Assembly (NCBI GenBank): GCA_046342195.1
Contig: JBKDQE010000067.1
Span: 1-64,000, forward strand
Direction of reading: 5' to 3'
From: CANHBY01 sp046342195
GTDB lineage: Bacteria > Pseudomonadota > Gammaproteobacteria > Burkholderiales > Burkholderiaceae_C
DNA: 64,000 nucleotides
The notes under the pieces are model-generated. The model ran no database searches. It saw nothing but the letters and a program-made list of their open reading frames with translations, and had not been told where the DNA came from. Shown here piece after piece: positions 50,518 through 59,306 of this stretch. Both the position numbers and the translations under genes were made by a program. Positions within the stretch are counted from its first letter, which is position 1. Each line of letters opens with the position of its first letter.

Positions 50518-51435
50518 TCAGTAGGGTACTTGGTCTGAGGGGTATTTCCAGAAATCTTTCAGCAAATAGCTCATTGGAACGCCTAGGCTCAAGCCTCTGG
50601 GGGGAATCGGCTTGAGAAACCAACGATCATAAAGCGCGTGCGCTTCACGTGTGGCAATCAGCCTTTTCATTTCCTCGTCAAAAATTTGCTTGAGTTCCGG
50701 GTCATCCTTGGAAAGCATGATGGCAGAGGGTTCAATGGTCAAGAATTTGCCAACAACTTTGAACTGATCGGGGTCTGGTTTGGCAATGATCAGCCCATAA
50801 AGCAAAACATCAAGCATGGCGAATCCATCGGCATCGCCATTTTCAACCATATTCATGCCCTTGGAATGATCAGGAACTTCCACAATTTTGATACCCAGCA
50901 GGCGCTCTTGATTGGCTCGCTTGATGGCCGACAGAGGGGTTGTTTTTTCAGTAGATGAAAGTTTTTTACCTTCAAAGTCACGTAAATCGTTGATTTTGCT
51001 ATCTGATCGCACCACATAGCGTGTGCCTGAAATGTAGTGTGGAACAGTAAATGCCACTTTCATGCGCCGATCAGCGCTGTTCACTGTGGCCCCACACTCC
51101 ATATCAATGTTGTGCTGCTCGATCATCGCAATGCGGTCGACTGGGGTCACCATACGGTACTTGACATTGATTGATTTGAGTTGAAGCTGTTTACGCACCG
51201 CTTCCACCAAGCGTTCGCATAAATCCATGGCATAGCCGACAGGCTTTTGTTTGTCATCCAGATAAGAAAATGGAACCGCCGACTCCCGATACCCGACGGT
51301 GATCGTGCCCGTTTGCTTGATTCGATCCAGCGCGGGCCCCGCCCAAGCCCCCCCGCAACTCAGACAAAAGCCCAGCAGCAGTGAGCTCAGACGCAAGCGC
51401 AAGGAGCAGATTCCAGCAGCAACCATCAGCGGCAT
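50518..51435 (-). CDS. gltI: GltI-like glutamate/aspartate ABC substrate-binding protein (orphan)
   Basis: Periplasmic binding protein of 305 residues. The signal peptide (LRLSSLLLGFCLSCGGAWAG, cleavage after AWA) is followed by LDRIKQTGTITVGYRESAVP with FSYLDDKQKPVGYAMDLC, a clear GltI/DEBP pattern. MECGATVNSADRRMKVAFTV and YVVRSDSKINDLRDFEGKKL support it. No permease (gltJK) or ATPase (gltL) gene is adjacent, so it either serves a transporter encoded elsewhere or a sensor. It lies 31 bp upstream of dnaG on the same strand. Confidence 0.9.
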   Translation of the reverse strand: MPLMVAAGICSLRLRLSSLLLGFCLSCGGAWAGPALDRIKQTGTITVGYRESAVPFSYLDDKQKPVGYAMDLCERLVEAVRKQLQLKSINVKYRMVTPVDRIAMIEQHNIDMECGATVNSADRRMKVAFTVPHYISGTRYVVRSDSKINDLRDFEGKKLSSTEKTTPLSAIKRANQERLLGIKIVEVPDHSKGMNMVENGDADGFAMLDVLLYGLIIAKPDPDQFKVVGKFLTIEPSAIMLSKDDPELKQIFDEEMKRLIATREAHALYDRWFLKPIPPRGLSLGVPMSYLLKDFWKYPSDQVPY

Positions 51436-51896
51436 CCTTCACAGAGAAAAATCAAAATTGCCCGGGAAGATCCGGAAGCATGAAGAAATCTTGGTTTTTC
51501 AGCCTTGATGATGCTATGGAAGTGGTTGGTTTGCGCTAAACAGGCCTGGTCGGGGATCGCTTGTGCGAGCAATCAGTCACATTTTTGAGCAAAGCTTGAG
51601 CCTATGCGAACCGCCGCGCTGGAAAACTTGGCCAGGATCCTGATTTCAGCCAACATTCCAAAGCCCCCGATTCTGGGGCCCCCTTGTCAGCCTCGCAAAG
51701 GCGCGGGCGTGTGAGCCCTGAGTTTTTGCCCCTTGTCATTGCGCGCGTGAGTTGAAAAACCCAGTCAGCATTGAGCTAATATCACACCAAAACAGCGGCT
51801 GGCGATGATCGTGTAGGTCTACTTTCAGATGCCCCTAAAAATGCGAGGATTATCATCTTGCGCTGATCTTGAGTTGTGCAACAAAGCCAGGCGCGC
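51436..51896. other. Intergenic region, probable mobile-element debris
   Basis: 461 bp without a recognisable gene. GCCCCCGATTCTGGGGCCCC (from about 51663) forms a short hairpin. On the minus strand, 51888-51873 reads GGCTTTGTTGCACAAC, similar to IS903-group (IS5 family) inverted ends. It lies directly next to the repeat terminus at 51907-51925. The promoter of gltI should lie here, but none was identified with confidence. Confidence 0.45.
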
Positions 51897-53225
51897 TCAT
51901 CCATGAGGGGTTTTGCAGAGGTTCCTTAAACCAAAATAATGCGATATTTTTTGCGCCATAATTTTTGAAGCGCCGCGATGTTTTTTTGCGAATAGAGTGG
52001 CTTTTTCGGTCAGATTGATCAATTCATCGGACTGTGCCAAGGCCATCGCCACATGAACACCAGCAGCGATATCGGACACTTGCTGCGCGGCTCCGGCAGC
52101 CAGGGCCCAGTCAGCGGCTTGCCTGAAATTGAAGGTGTGAGGGCCCATCACCACCGGGCATCCGCAGGCCGCGGCCTCGATCAGATTTTGCCCCCCCAAG
52201 GGCGCAAAACTACCCCCCAGCAGCGCCACATCAGACATGGCATAGTAAAATGCCAACTCGCCGATTGAATCCCCCAGCAGCACATCAATTTCCCGACCAA
52301 TGGATGCGCCCTGCAAAATGAGGGTCTCACTTTTTCGCAAAAACCTCAAGCCGTGAGCCTGAATGATGCGGGCGACCTCATCGAAACGCTGAGGATGGCG
52401 AGGAACCAACAGCAGCAAGGGTCGAGTCTGGCCTTCACGCAGGGCTTCCATCTGGGTGCGCCAGGCTTGCAACAAAAGGGGCTCCTCACCCTCCCGTGTG
52501 CTGGCCGCCAGAATGACCGGGCGAGACAGTTGGTTTCTCAGGAATCGCCCCTGGCTCAATTGCCCGGCATCAGGGTTCATATCGAACTTGACATTCCCGA
52601 ACACCCCAGAAAATTCGGGCTTGACCCCCGCTTTCCGGAAACGCAGGAGGTCTGCCTCGGATTGGGCGAGTACAAAACTGAGGCTTTCTACTGCAGGCTG
52701 AATCAAGCCTGACATTCGACTCGCTTTGCGCAAGCTGCGTTCGCTCAGGCGGGCATTGGCCAACAGCACCGGAATACCGCGTTGCCGGCTTTGATGGATC
52801 AAGTTGGGCCAGATTTCAGTTTCCAGCAACACCCCTGCGCAAGGGCGAAAATGATTCAGAAAACGACGCACAGCCGCTGGAGTATCAAGAGGCAACCAGG
52901 CTTGAACGTCGCCCGGCCGCAAAATTTCGCTGCCTGCTTGCCAGCCGGTGGCCGTTCCGTGAGTCAGCAGCAGCCTCAACCCTGGGCACTCCTGACGCAA
53001 AGCCTTCACCAAAGCGGCTGCTGCTCGGGTTTCACCCAAAGAAACTGCATGCAGCCACAAGCGCGGCTGCATGGGCATATTCATGGTTGGATCGAGGGGA
53101 GCATAGTGACCCCACCGTTGAAGCAGGGCATGACGATACAGTGGCTCGGTGCGACTGCGCCACAGCAGTTTCAACAAATACAGCGGCTGAATCAGCCACA
53201 GTACGAAGGAGTAAAGCTTGCGCAT
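51897..53225 (-). CDS. waaA: 3-deoxy-D-manno-octulosonic-acid transferase (Kdo transferase), C-terminus altered by a repeat
   Basis: Adds Kdo to lipid A precursor at the inner membrane. The 442-residue GT-B enzyme has an N-terminal membrane anchor (YSFVLWLIQPLYLLKLLW), WLHAVSLGETRAAAALVKAL with the catalytic Glu, and ETEIWPNLIHQ. The donor-site region is VILAASTREGEE and LLLVPRHPQRFDEV, with GGSFAPLGGQNLIEAAACGC near the end. The last residues RNLCKTPHG are encoded by the repeat terminus GGAACCTCTGCAAAACCCC (51925-51907), so the original stop was replaced. Function may be unaffected because the tail lies beyond the conserved core. ATG 53225 is used. It lies downstream of the phosphomannomutase gene with a 36-bp gap. 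Confidence 0.95.
   Translation of the reverse strand: MRKLYSFVLWLIQPLYLLKLLWRSRTEPLYRHALLQRWGHYAPLDPTMNMPMQPRLWLHAVSLGETRAAAALVKALRQECPGLRLLLTHGTATGWQAGSEILRPGDVQAWLPLDTPAAVRRFLNHFRPCAGVLLETEIWPNLIHQSRQRGIPVLLANARLSERSLRKASRMSGLIQPAVESLSFVLAQSEADLLRFRKAGVKPEFSGVFGNVKFDMNPDAGQLSQGRFLRNQLSRPVILAASTREGEEPLLLQAWRTQMEALREGQTRPLLLLVPRHPQRFDEVARIIQAHGLRFLRKSETLILQGASIGREIDVLLGDSIGELAFYYAMSDVALLGGSFAPLGGQNLIEAAACGCPVVMGPHTFNFRQAADWALAAGAAQQVSDIAAGVHVAMALAQSDELINLTEKATLFAKKHRGASKIMAQKISHYFGLRNLCKTPHG
51907..51925 (-). repeat. Terminus of the GAACCTCTGCAAAACCC element family (copy C)
   Basis: GGAACCTCTGCAAAACCCC on the minus strand, then CTCATGGATGAG. It shares the terminus of elements A and B. It lies in frame within the last codons of waaA. 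Only one end is seen; the other end may be lost in 51436-51896. Confidence 0.75.
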
Positions 53226-53261
53226 CACCGTGGGCCCCAACGTAGGCTGAACGCATGCCGC

Positions 53262-54650
53262 TCAGTGAGCGCCTGCAGCAATTTGAGCATCAGGCTTGAC
53301 CCTGCGCAAGGCCTGCATGAAATCAGACTCAATACGCCGCAATGCGGCCTCATTGTGCCCTTCAAAACGCAGCACGAGAACCGGCGTGGTATTGGAGGGC
53401 CGGATCAAGCCAAAGCCATCCGGGTAGTCTGCACGCAGGCCGTCAATAGTGCTGATTTCTGCCCCCGGGAATTGAGCGATTCTCAATAACTGATCAACCA
53501 CGTCACGCGGCTCACCCTCCACACAAGGCACATGGAGTTCCGGAGTGCTGAAACTACAGGGAAGATCGTTCAAGACTTGGCTTGGGTTGGCAGAGCGGCT
53601 CAAAATTTCGAGCAGGCGTGCGGCCGTATAGGTGGCATCATCAAAACCGTACCAACGCTCGCCAAAAAAAATATGCCCGCTCATTTCACCTGCCAGGGGC
53701 GAGCCCACGGCTTTCATCTGGGCCTTGACGAGCGAATGCCCCGTCTTCCACATCATGGGCGTGCCTCCGGCTTGGCGAATGGCAGGCGCCAGATGCTGCG
53801 TGCATTTGACATCGTAGATAATGGTGGCACCCGGTTGACGTTGCAAAACATCTTGGGCCAAAAGCATGATTTGACGATCAGGAAAAATAATCTGGCCATC
53901 TTGCGTGACCATGCCCAGGCGGTCGCCGTCGCCATCGAAGGCCAAACCCAGCTCCGCACCGGTATTGCGCACCACCTCTATCAACTCGGCCAGGTTGTCG
54001 GGTTGACTGGGGTCAGGATGGTGATGAGGAAATTGCCCATCCACCTCGGAATAAAGTTCATGGACTTGACAGCCAAGTGCACGCAAAATACCCGGCGCCG
54101 AGGCCCCTGGAATGCCATTGCCTGAATCTACGACGATCTTCATGGGCCGTTCAAGCTGGCAATCATTGAGGATGCGCGCCTGATACTCCGGCAGCACATC
54201 GAGATTCGTGCGGCGGCCCTGCCCCTGGCTGTAGGTTTCAGTTTCCATCAGGTGCCGGAGGGCCTGAATGTCTTCGCCATAAATGGCGCGGCCTGCAAGC
54301 ACCATTTTAAAACCGTTATCATCTTTGGGGTTGTGGCTGCCGGTAATTTGAATACCACTGCGACAGCCGACAGCTTCCCGCGTCGCGGCCACATAATAAA
54401 GCATGGGCGTGGTCACGGCCCCCAGGTGAATCACATCCATGCCGGTCGATTCAAGACCACGAATCAAAGCATCAAGAAGCTGTGGGCCTGAGATGCGGCC
54501 ATCACGACCCACCGCTACAGCACGCTCGCCGCAGGCCAAAGCCTGGGTGCCAAAAGCCCGCCCCAAATGTTCAGCAAAAGATTCATGAATTGCGCTGCCG
54601 ACAACACCCCGGATGTCATAAGCCTTAAAAACGGAAGGGATGACTTGCAT
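53262..54650 (-). CDS. algC: Phosphomannomutase/phosphoglucomutase
   Basis: Interconverts hexose 1- and 6-phosphates for polysaccharide and LPS sugar synthesis. The 462-residue alpha-D-phosphohexomutase starts IPSVFKAYDIRGVVG. It has the phosphoserine in QITGSHNPKDDNG (about 104), the metal loop AFDGDGDRLG, the sugar-binding GEMSGH and the phosphate-binding RPSNTTPVLVLRFE. All domains are intact. AAGGA lies 8 nt before ATG 54650. It probably forms an operon with waaA. AlgC-type dual specificity is inferred from family resemblance. Confidence 0.93.
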   Translation of the reverse strand: MQVIPSVFKAYDIRGVVGSAIHESFAEHLGRAFGTQALACGERAVAVGRDGRISGPQLLDALIRGLESTGMDVIHLGAVTTPMLYYVAATREAVGCRSGIQITGSHNPKDDNGFKMVLAGRAIYGEDIQALRHLMETETYSQGQGRRTNLDVLPEYQARILNDCQLERPMKIVVDSGNGIPGASAPGILRALGCQVHELYSEVDGQFPHHHPDPSQPDNLAELIEVVRNTGAELGLAFDGDGDRLGMVTQDGQIIFPDRQIMLLAQDVLQRQPGATIIYDVKCTQHLAPAIRQAGGTPMMWKTGHSLVKAQMKAVGSPLAGEMSGHIFFGERWYGFDDATYTAARLLEILSRSANPSQVLNDLPCSFSTPELHVPCVEGEPRDVVDQLLRIAQFPGAEISTIDGLRADYPDGFGLIRPSNTTPVLVLRFEGHNEAALRRIESDFMQALRRVKPDAQIAAGAH

Positions 54651-54861
54651 GATGAGCGTCCTTTGGTTTGAACTATTGATGCGGCGGGCCTCAAAAACAG
54701 GTCAAACCAGCCGCCAGAACGGATCTGGAAGCCTCATTATGACCCGCACAAGCTGAATCGTATCGAGGTCTCATCAGCTTGCTTTTCGACGAATGCCACT
54801 TGATCACGTCAAAATAGACTAAACACACCCGGCCATGGCCCCCTTTTTCGGAAATCATTTT

Positions 54862-56364
54862 ATGCTGAACCTTTTGCCCTGGGCTCTTATGGTCCAAACC
54901 TTGTTTTTGATCGGTGGGGGGGTTTTTCTTCTCAGGCGCTTGCAACGGTCCGTCCTTGAGGGGCCCATCCATGCCCTGCGTGAGGGAATGCGTAGCGATG
55001 CTGAGGGCCTGGAAGCCAAACTGCGATCAGAAATTCAAGAAGCTGCCCGTGTCAATCGGCAAGAACTTCTGGGCACCTTGGCTCATTTTCAACAAACACT
55101 GCTGGCTCAAAATGGTGATGTTGCCCGCACTCAAAATGAACAAATTGATTCTTTTCGAACCCAACTGACAACCTTTCAACAAATACTGGGCCAATCACTT
55201 CAAGATCTTGGGGGCACGCTGGCCCAACAAGGGCTATCGCTCCGCGAGGTTCTCGATAGCGCTTTGAAGAAGCATGCCGAATCGGCGTCAATCGATCAGC
55301 AGCGCGTGGCCCAATCCCTGACCCAAAGGCTGGAAAGCCTGTCAGAAAGCAATGAAAGGCGCTTGGCTGATGTTCGCACCACGCTTGAACGGCAACTGGC
55401 CCAACTCCAGCAAGGTAATGAACAAAAACTCGAACAAATGCGTGCCACCGTCAATGAAAAACTGCATGCCACCCTGGAGCAGCGTCTGGGTGACAGCTTC
55501 AAGCATGTTTCAGAACGCCTGGAGCAGGTGCATCGTGGCCTGGGGGAAATGCAAAACCTCGCCAAAGATGTCGGCTCATTGAACCGGGTGCTGAGCAATG
55601 TCAAATCTCGGGGGGTTTTTGGAGAAGTCCAGCTTTCCCGTCTTCTGGAGCAAGTTTTTACCCCCGAGCAGTACGGTGCGAACGTCGAGGTGGTGCCTGG
55701 AACCTTGCGACGGGTTGAGTTTGCCATCAAGCTGCCCGGACGCCATGAGGGTTTGTCTCCTGTCTGGCTGCCCATTGATGCCAAGTTTCCAAGGGAAGAC
55801 TATGATCGCCTCCTTGAGGCACAGGAGCGGGCTGACCCTCAGGCCACTGAAGCCTCTGGCCGGGCTTTGGAGCTGGCTTTCAAGAAGGAGGCCGCTGAGA
55901 TCCATGCCAAATATGTGGCACCACCCCACACCACCGACTTCGCCATTTTATTCGTACCGACTGAGGGGCTGTATGCCGAGGCCCTGCGCCGCCCAGGGCT
56001 TGTTGAATGGATGCAACAAGAATGTCGCATCATGATGGCAGGCCCGACCACCTTGCTCGCGGTACTCAACAGCCTTCAGGTCGGGTTTAGAACCTTGGCC
56101 CTGGAGCACAGGTCTGTTGAAGTGTGGGAGTTGCTTGGCGCCGTCAAGACCGAGTTTCAAAAATTTGGCGACGTATTGGCCAAAACCAAAAAGAAACTCG
56201 AAGAAGCCAGCTCAGCCATCGAGAAGGCGGAGCAGCGCACCCGCGTGATGGGGCGCGCCCTGCGCTCGGTAGAGGCCCTGCCTGATGACCGGGTGAGTTC
56301 ACTGATTTCCGATTCCCAGAGGCCAGAGGAAGCTGAAGATCCTGTACAAGTCATTTCCTCCTGA
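54862..56364 (+). CDS. rmuC: DNA recombination protein RmuC
   Basis: RmuC limits certain recombination events and is predicted to be nuclease-like. The roughly 500-residue protein has an N-terminal membrane helix (LLPWALMVQTLFLIGGGVFL), a long Gln/Glu-rich coiled coil (about 40-250, with EQIDSFRTQLTTFQQILGQS) and the RmuC core. The core is marked by SRGVFGEVQLSRLLEQVF, PIDAKFPREDYDRLLEAQ, FVPTEGLYAEA, and MMAGPTTLLAVLNSLQVGFR. ATG 54862 directly precedes the membrane helix; ATG 54835 adds nine residues and is also possible. It is divergent from algC. Confidence 0.94.
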   Translation: MLNLLPWALMVQTLFLIGGGVFLLRRLQRSVLEGPIHALREGMRSDAEGLEAKLRSEIQEAARVNRQELLGTLAHFQQTLLAQNGDVARTQNEQIDSFRTQLTTFQQILGQSLQDLGGTLAQQGLSLREVLDSALKKHAESASIDQQRVAQSLTQRLESLSESNERRLADVRTTLERQLAQLQQGNEQKLEQMRATVNEKLHATLEQRLGDSFKHVSERLEQVHRGLGEMQNLAKDVGSLNRVLSNVKSRGVFGEVQLSRLLEQVFTPEQYGANVEVVPGTLRRVEFAIKLPGRHEGLSPVWLPIDAKFPREDYDRLLEAQERADPQATEASGRALELAFKKEAAEIHAKYVAPPHTTDFAILFVPTEGLYAEALRRPGLVEWMQQECRIMMAGPTTLLAVLNSLQVGFRTLALEHRSVEVWELLGAVKTEFQKFGDVLAKTKKKLEEASSAIEKAEQRTRVMGRALRSVEALPDDRVSSLISDSQRPEEAEDPVQVISS

Positions 56365-56636
56365 AATATTTTGAGCCTCAACCAGTGAGTCGCGGAATCC
56401 AGAAAGTTTGCGATCCAGTCCTGCCCTTGATTTCACCCTCCTGCCTCGATCATTTTCTGGATGCTGCGACTGCGCTCAGCATGACAGCAAGAAACCCGTG
56501 ACGCCGGGTGGGATCAGCGCAGAATAGGGCGAAAAGCTGATGCAATCAGCCTGAAGCCTCAAGCGATGGAGCCCGGCCCCCTCAGAGGCAGATAAACTTT
56601 AAGCCTTGCTCCCTTTTAATTTCATTTTTCACTGAT

Positions 56637-57173
56637 ATGAGCCTACAACAAGTCACTCCCGGCCAGCATGCCCCCGAGCAATTCAATGTCATTATTGAAA
56701 TTCCCATGAATGCTGACCCGATCAAATATGAGATCGACAAAGAATCCGGCGCCCTGTTCGTGGATCGATTCATGAGCACCGCCATGCACTATCCTTGCAA
56801 CTACGGCTATGTGCCGCAGACCTTGGCTGACGACGGTGATCCGGTCGATGTGTTGGTGATCACGCCGTTTCCTTTGCTTCCTGGCGTGGTCGTTACCTGC
56901 CGTGCGATTGGTATCCTGAATATGGACGACGAAGCCGGTGGGGATGCCAAACTGCTGGCCGTGCCGATTGATAAAATCCTGCCTATCTATACCCATTGGC
57001 AAAAGCCCGAGGATATGAATGAATTTCATCTGAAACAAATTCAGCACTTCTTTGAACACTATAAAGATCTTGAAAAAGGCAAGTGGGTGAAGGTCAAAGG
57101 CTGGGAGGGCCCCGAAGCTGCCTGCGCCGAAATTGCCAAAGGCATTCAAGCGTATCAAAAAACTGCACGCTGA
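56637..57173 (+). CDS. ppa: Inorganic pyrophosphatase (family I)
   Basis: Hydrolyses pyrophosphate to drive biosynthesis. The 178-residue soluble enzyme has the family I signature DDGDPVDVLVI with the metal-binding aspartates, the upstream YPCNYGYVPQTLADDG, and the Lys and Tyr of IKYEIDKESG. KWVKVKGWEG near the end is also typical. It is intact. A 272-bp region without a recognised feature separates it from rmuC. Confidence 0.97.
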   Translation: MSLQQVTPGQHAPEQFNVIIEIPMNADPIKYEIDKESGALFVDRFMSTAMHYPCNYGYVPQTLADDGDPVDVLVITPFPLLPGVVVTCRAIGILNMDDEAGGDAKLLAVPIDKILPIYTHWQKPEDMNEFHLKQIQHFFEHYKDLEKGKWVKVKGWEGPEAACAEIAKGIQAYQKTAR

Positions 57174-57595
57174 AAACAATGGCTGGAGGAGCCACTTTGA
57201 TGAGAAAAACCGCTCGGTCAGCAATTGCTCGCATTGGGTGAAAGCCTCGCAACCAGTGACTTTCAAACTTTAATGCCAAGGCTTGAGTTTTTGGCAGTGA
57301 TCCACCATGCACCGATCCACCGCGTCAAAACAAGTCAGAATCAGTTCCAGCACTGCCTGTGGCTTTTTGAATCTTGGCGCCTATCGCAGGGGTGGTCGTA
57401 GTGTTCTTGTGCAGGGCAATCAGCATATTTTGATCCGATTTTTTCAGTTTGCCACAAGCGCAGCATGCGTCTCATGATGAACGAGGGGGTGGCTTGCATA
57501 ATGACAAACCCTGAAAAATCAGCTCAAAAAGGCCGGGTGATTTGAACAGTCTCTGTGTAACATCAGCGTCTTCAAGCCATTCGCCCCCATCCTTC
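57174..57595. other. Intergenic region carrying IS481-like debris
   Basis: 422 bp between ppa and radA. The minus strand at 57325-57484 holds the eroded left end of an IS481-type element (separate entry). Nothing else is recognised; the radA promoter was not identified. Confidence 0.45.
57325..57484 (-). pseudogene. IS481-type transposase, 5' remnant
   Basis: From ATG 57426 on the minus strand the frame reads MLIALHKNTTTTPAIGAKIQ and stops after 33 codons at TGA 57325-57327. IS481-type transposases commonly start M-L-I-A-L-H-K-N-A-x-T-T-P-A-x-R-A-E-I, so this is a good N-terminal match, followed by decay. The upstream 58 bp (beginning GTTCATCATGAGACGCA) is probably the element's left end. 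No catalytic domain is present. Confidence 0.5.
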
Positions 57596-58981
57596 ATGGC
57601 CAAAGAAAAATCGATCTTTACCTGCAACGACTGCGGCGGAACCAGCTCGAAGTGGCTCGGGAAATGCCCCCATTGCGGGGCCTGGAACAGCCTGGTGGAG
57701 TCGATTTCTGAAGGCTCTGTCAAGCACCGGTTTCAGTCACTGGCAGGGCCTCAGCCCGTGACTACTCTCAGCGACATCGAAGCGGCCGAGGTTGATCGCC
57801 GACTGACGGGCCTCCCTGAGCTGGATCGGGTGTTGGGCGGCGGCATGGTGGAGGGGGGCGTGGTGCTCATTGGCGGAGACCCTGGCATTGGAAAATCCAC
57901 GCTGTTGCTGCAAGCGCTTGATGCGCTGTCGCGGAAGGTGCCTGTGCTGTATGTGACCGGTGAGGAGTCCGCCGCTCAGGTGGCCTTGCGTGCCCAACGC
58001 CTGGGAATTCTGGATTCTGCCGTGCGTGTGGCCGCCGAAATTCAATTCGAGAAAATTGCCCTCATTCTTTCAGAAGAAAAACCCGCCGTGTGTGTGATTG
58101 ACTCGATTCAAACGGTTTATAGCGAGCAATTGACCTCGGCCCCCGGCTCGGTGGCCCAAGTGCGTGAATGTGCAGCCCAACTCACCCGGATCGCCAAAAG
58201 CCAGGGGGTCACCATCGTGCTGGTGGGCCATGTTACCAAAGAAGGGGCCTTGGCCGGGCCGCGTGTTCTTGAGCATATTGTTGATACCGTTCTTTACTTC
58301 GAGGGCGACACTCACAGCAGCTATCGTCTGGTGCGAGCCATCAAAAATCGCTTTGGGGCTGTCAATGAAATGGGGGTGTTCGCCATGACCGAAAAAGGCT
58401 TGCGTGGTGTCAGCAACCCCAGCGCCATTTTTTTGTCTACCCATGAGCAGCCGGTGCCCGGCTCTTGTGTGCTCGTGACCCTCGAAGGCACGCGGCCCAT
58501 GCTGGTTGAAATTCAAGCCTTGGTTGACAGCGGGGGCCCCAGTCCGCGGCGCCTGAGTGTCGGCCTGGACCGTGACCGTCTGGCCATGATGCTCGCAGTG
58601 CTCCACCGTCATGCCGGCGTGGCTTGCCTCGATCAGGATGTGTTTGTCAATGCGGTGGGGGGGGTTCGCATCAGCGAGCCTGCCGCTGACCTGGCGGTCA
58701 TGCTCTCGATTCACAGCAGCCTGCGGGGCCGGGCCTTGCCGCGAGGTTTTATGGCTTTTGGTGAAGTGGGCTTGGCAGGTGAAATTCGCCCCGCTCCACG
58801 GGGCCAGGAACGACTCAAAGAAGCGGCCAAACTGGGCTTCAGCGTGGCCCTCATTCCCAAGGCCAATGCACCCAAAAAACCCATCGAAGGCTTGACCGTT
58901 CATGCTGTAGACCGCATTGAAGAAGCGATGTCATGGGTGCGTGAACTTTGCCCGTCTGGTCGGGTTGATGCCACAGCATAA
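57596..58981 (+). CDS. radA: DNA repair protein RadA
   Basis: RecA-related branch-migration and repair ATPase of 461 residues. It has the N-terminal C4 zinc finger FTCNDCGG...CPHCGAW, a RecA-like core with Walker A GGDPGIGKSTLLLQALDA (about 85-103), the RadA-specific RAIKNRFGAVNEMGVF (about 245-260), and a C-terminal Lon-protease-like domain with GEVGLAGEIRPAPRGQERL. ATG 57596 is chosen because the zinc finger follows within 12 residues; the upstream frame is not conserved. Confidence 0.97.
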   Translation: MAKEKSIFTCNDCGGTSSKWLGKCPHCGAWNSLVESISEGSVKHRFQSLAGPQPVTTLSDIEAAEVDRRLTGLPELDRVLGGGMVEGGVVLIGGDPGIGKSTLLLQALDALSRKVPVLYVTGEESAAQVALRAQRLGILDSAVRVAAEIQFEKIALILSEEKPAVCVIDSIQTVYSEQLTSAPGSVAQVRECAAQLTRIAKSQGVTIVLVGHVTKEGALAGPRVLEHIVDTVLYFEGDTHSSYRLVRAIKNRFGAVNEMGVFAMTEKGLRGVSNPSAIFLSTHEQPVPGSCVLVTLEGTRPMLVEIQALVDSGGPSPRRLSVGLDRDRLAMMLAVLHRHAGVACLDQDVFVNAVGGVRISEPAADLAVMLSIHSSLRGRALPRGFMAFGEVGLAGEIRPAPRGQERLKEAAKLGFSVALIPKANAPKKPIEGLTVHAVDRIEEAMSWVRELCPSGRVDATA

Positions 58982-59306
58982 AGAGGGTGCGTCAATTTTG
59001 GGTCAGCAACTACAGAAAACAGGGGGCAAGGTCATTCCTGGCGAAGGCGCCGGGCCTGTCAACGCAGCAGAATACTTGATGGCTTGCTACTGGCGCGGAA
59101 ATGGCGATATGTTTGAATTTTTCCGGGCCGATTGCTTAAAATCACCATTCTGTGGCCCATCTGGGCTAAACTCGAAAAGTCTGCGCCAGTCCAGTTGTCG
59201 CGCTGATGTCAATCCTGACCCCGCGCATTTTCGCGCCCGCCCCAAGGCTCCTTCAACTGGCGTTCTTGCAGCAGAACGAAGGCTCGCCCCTCATCTTGTT
59301 TCCACC
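58982..59306. other. Intergenic region between radA and rhlE
   Basis: 325 bp with no gene recognised. The rhlE frame stays open across the whole interval, but the residues upstream of ATG 59307 do not resemble a helicase extension. No terminator or clear promoter was seen. Confidence 0.5.

Noticed and set aside
58070..58903. 277-codon antisense frame over radA
   Set aside because: radA is unmistakable on the plus strand; the antisense product has no family features.
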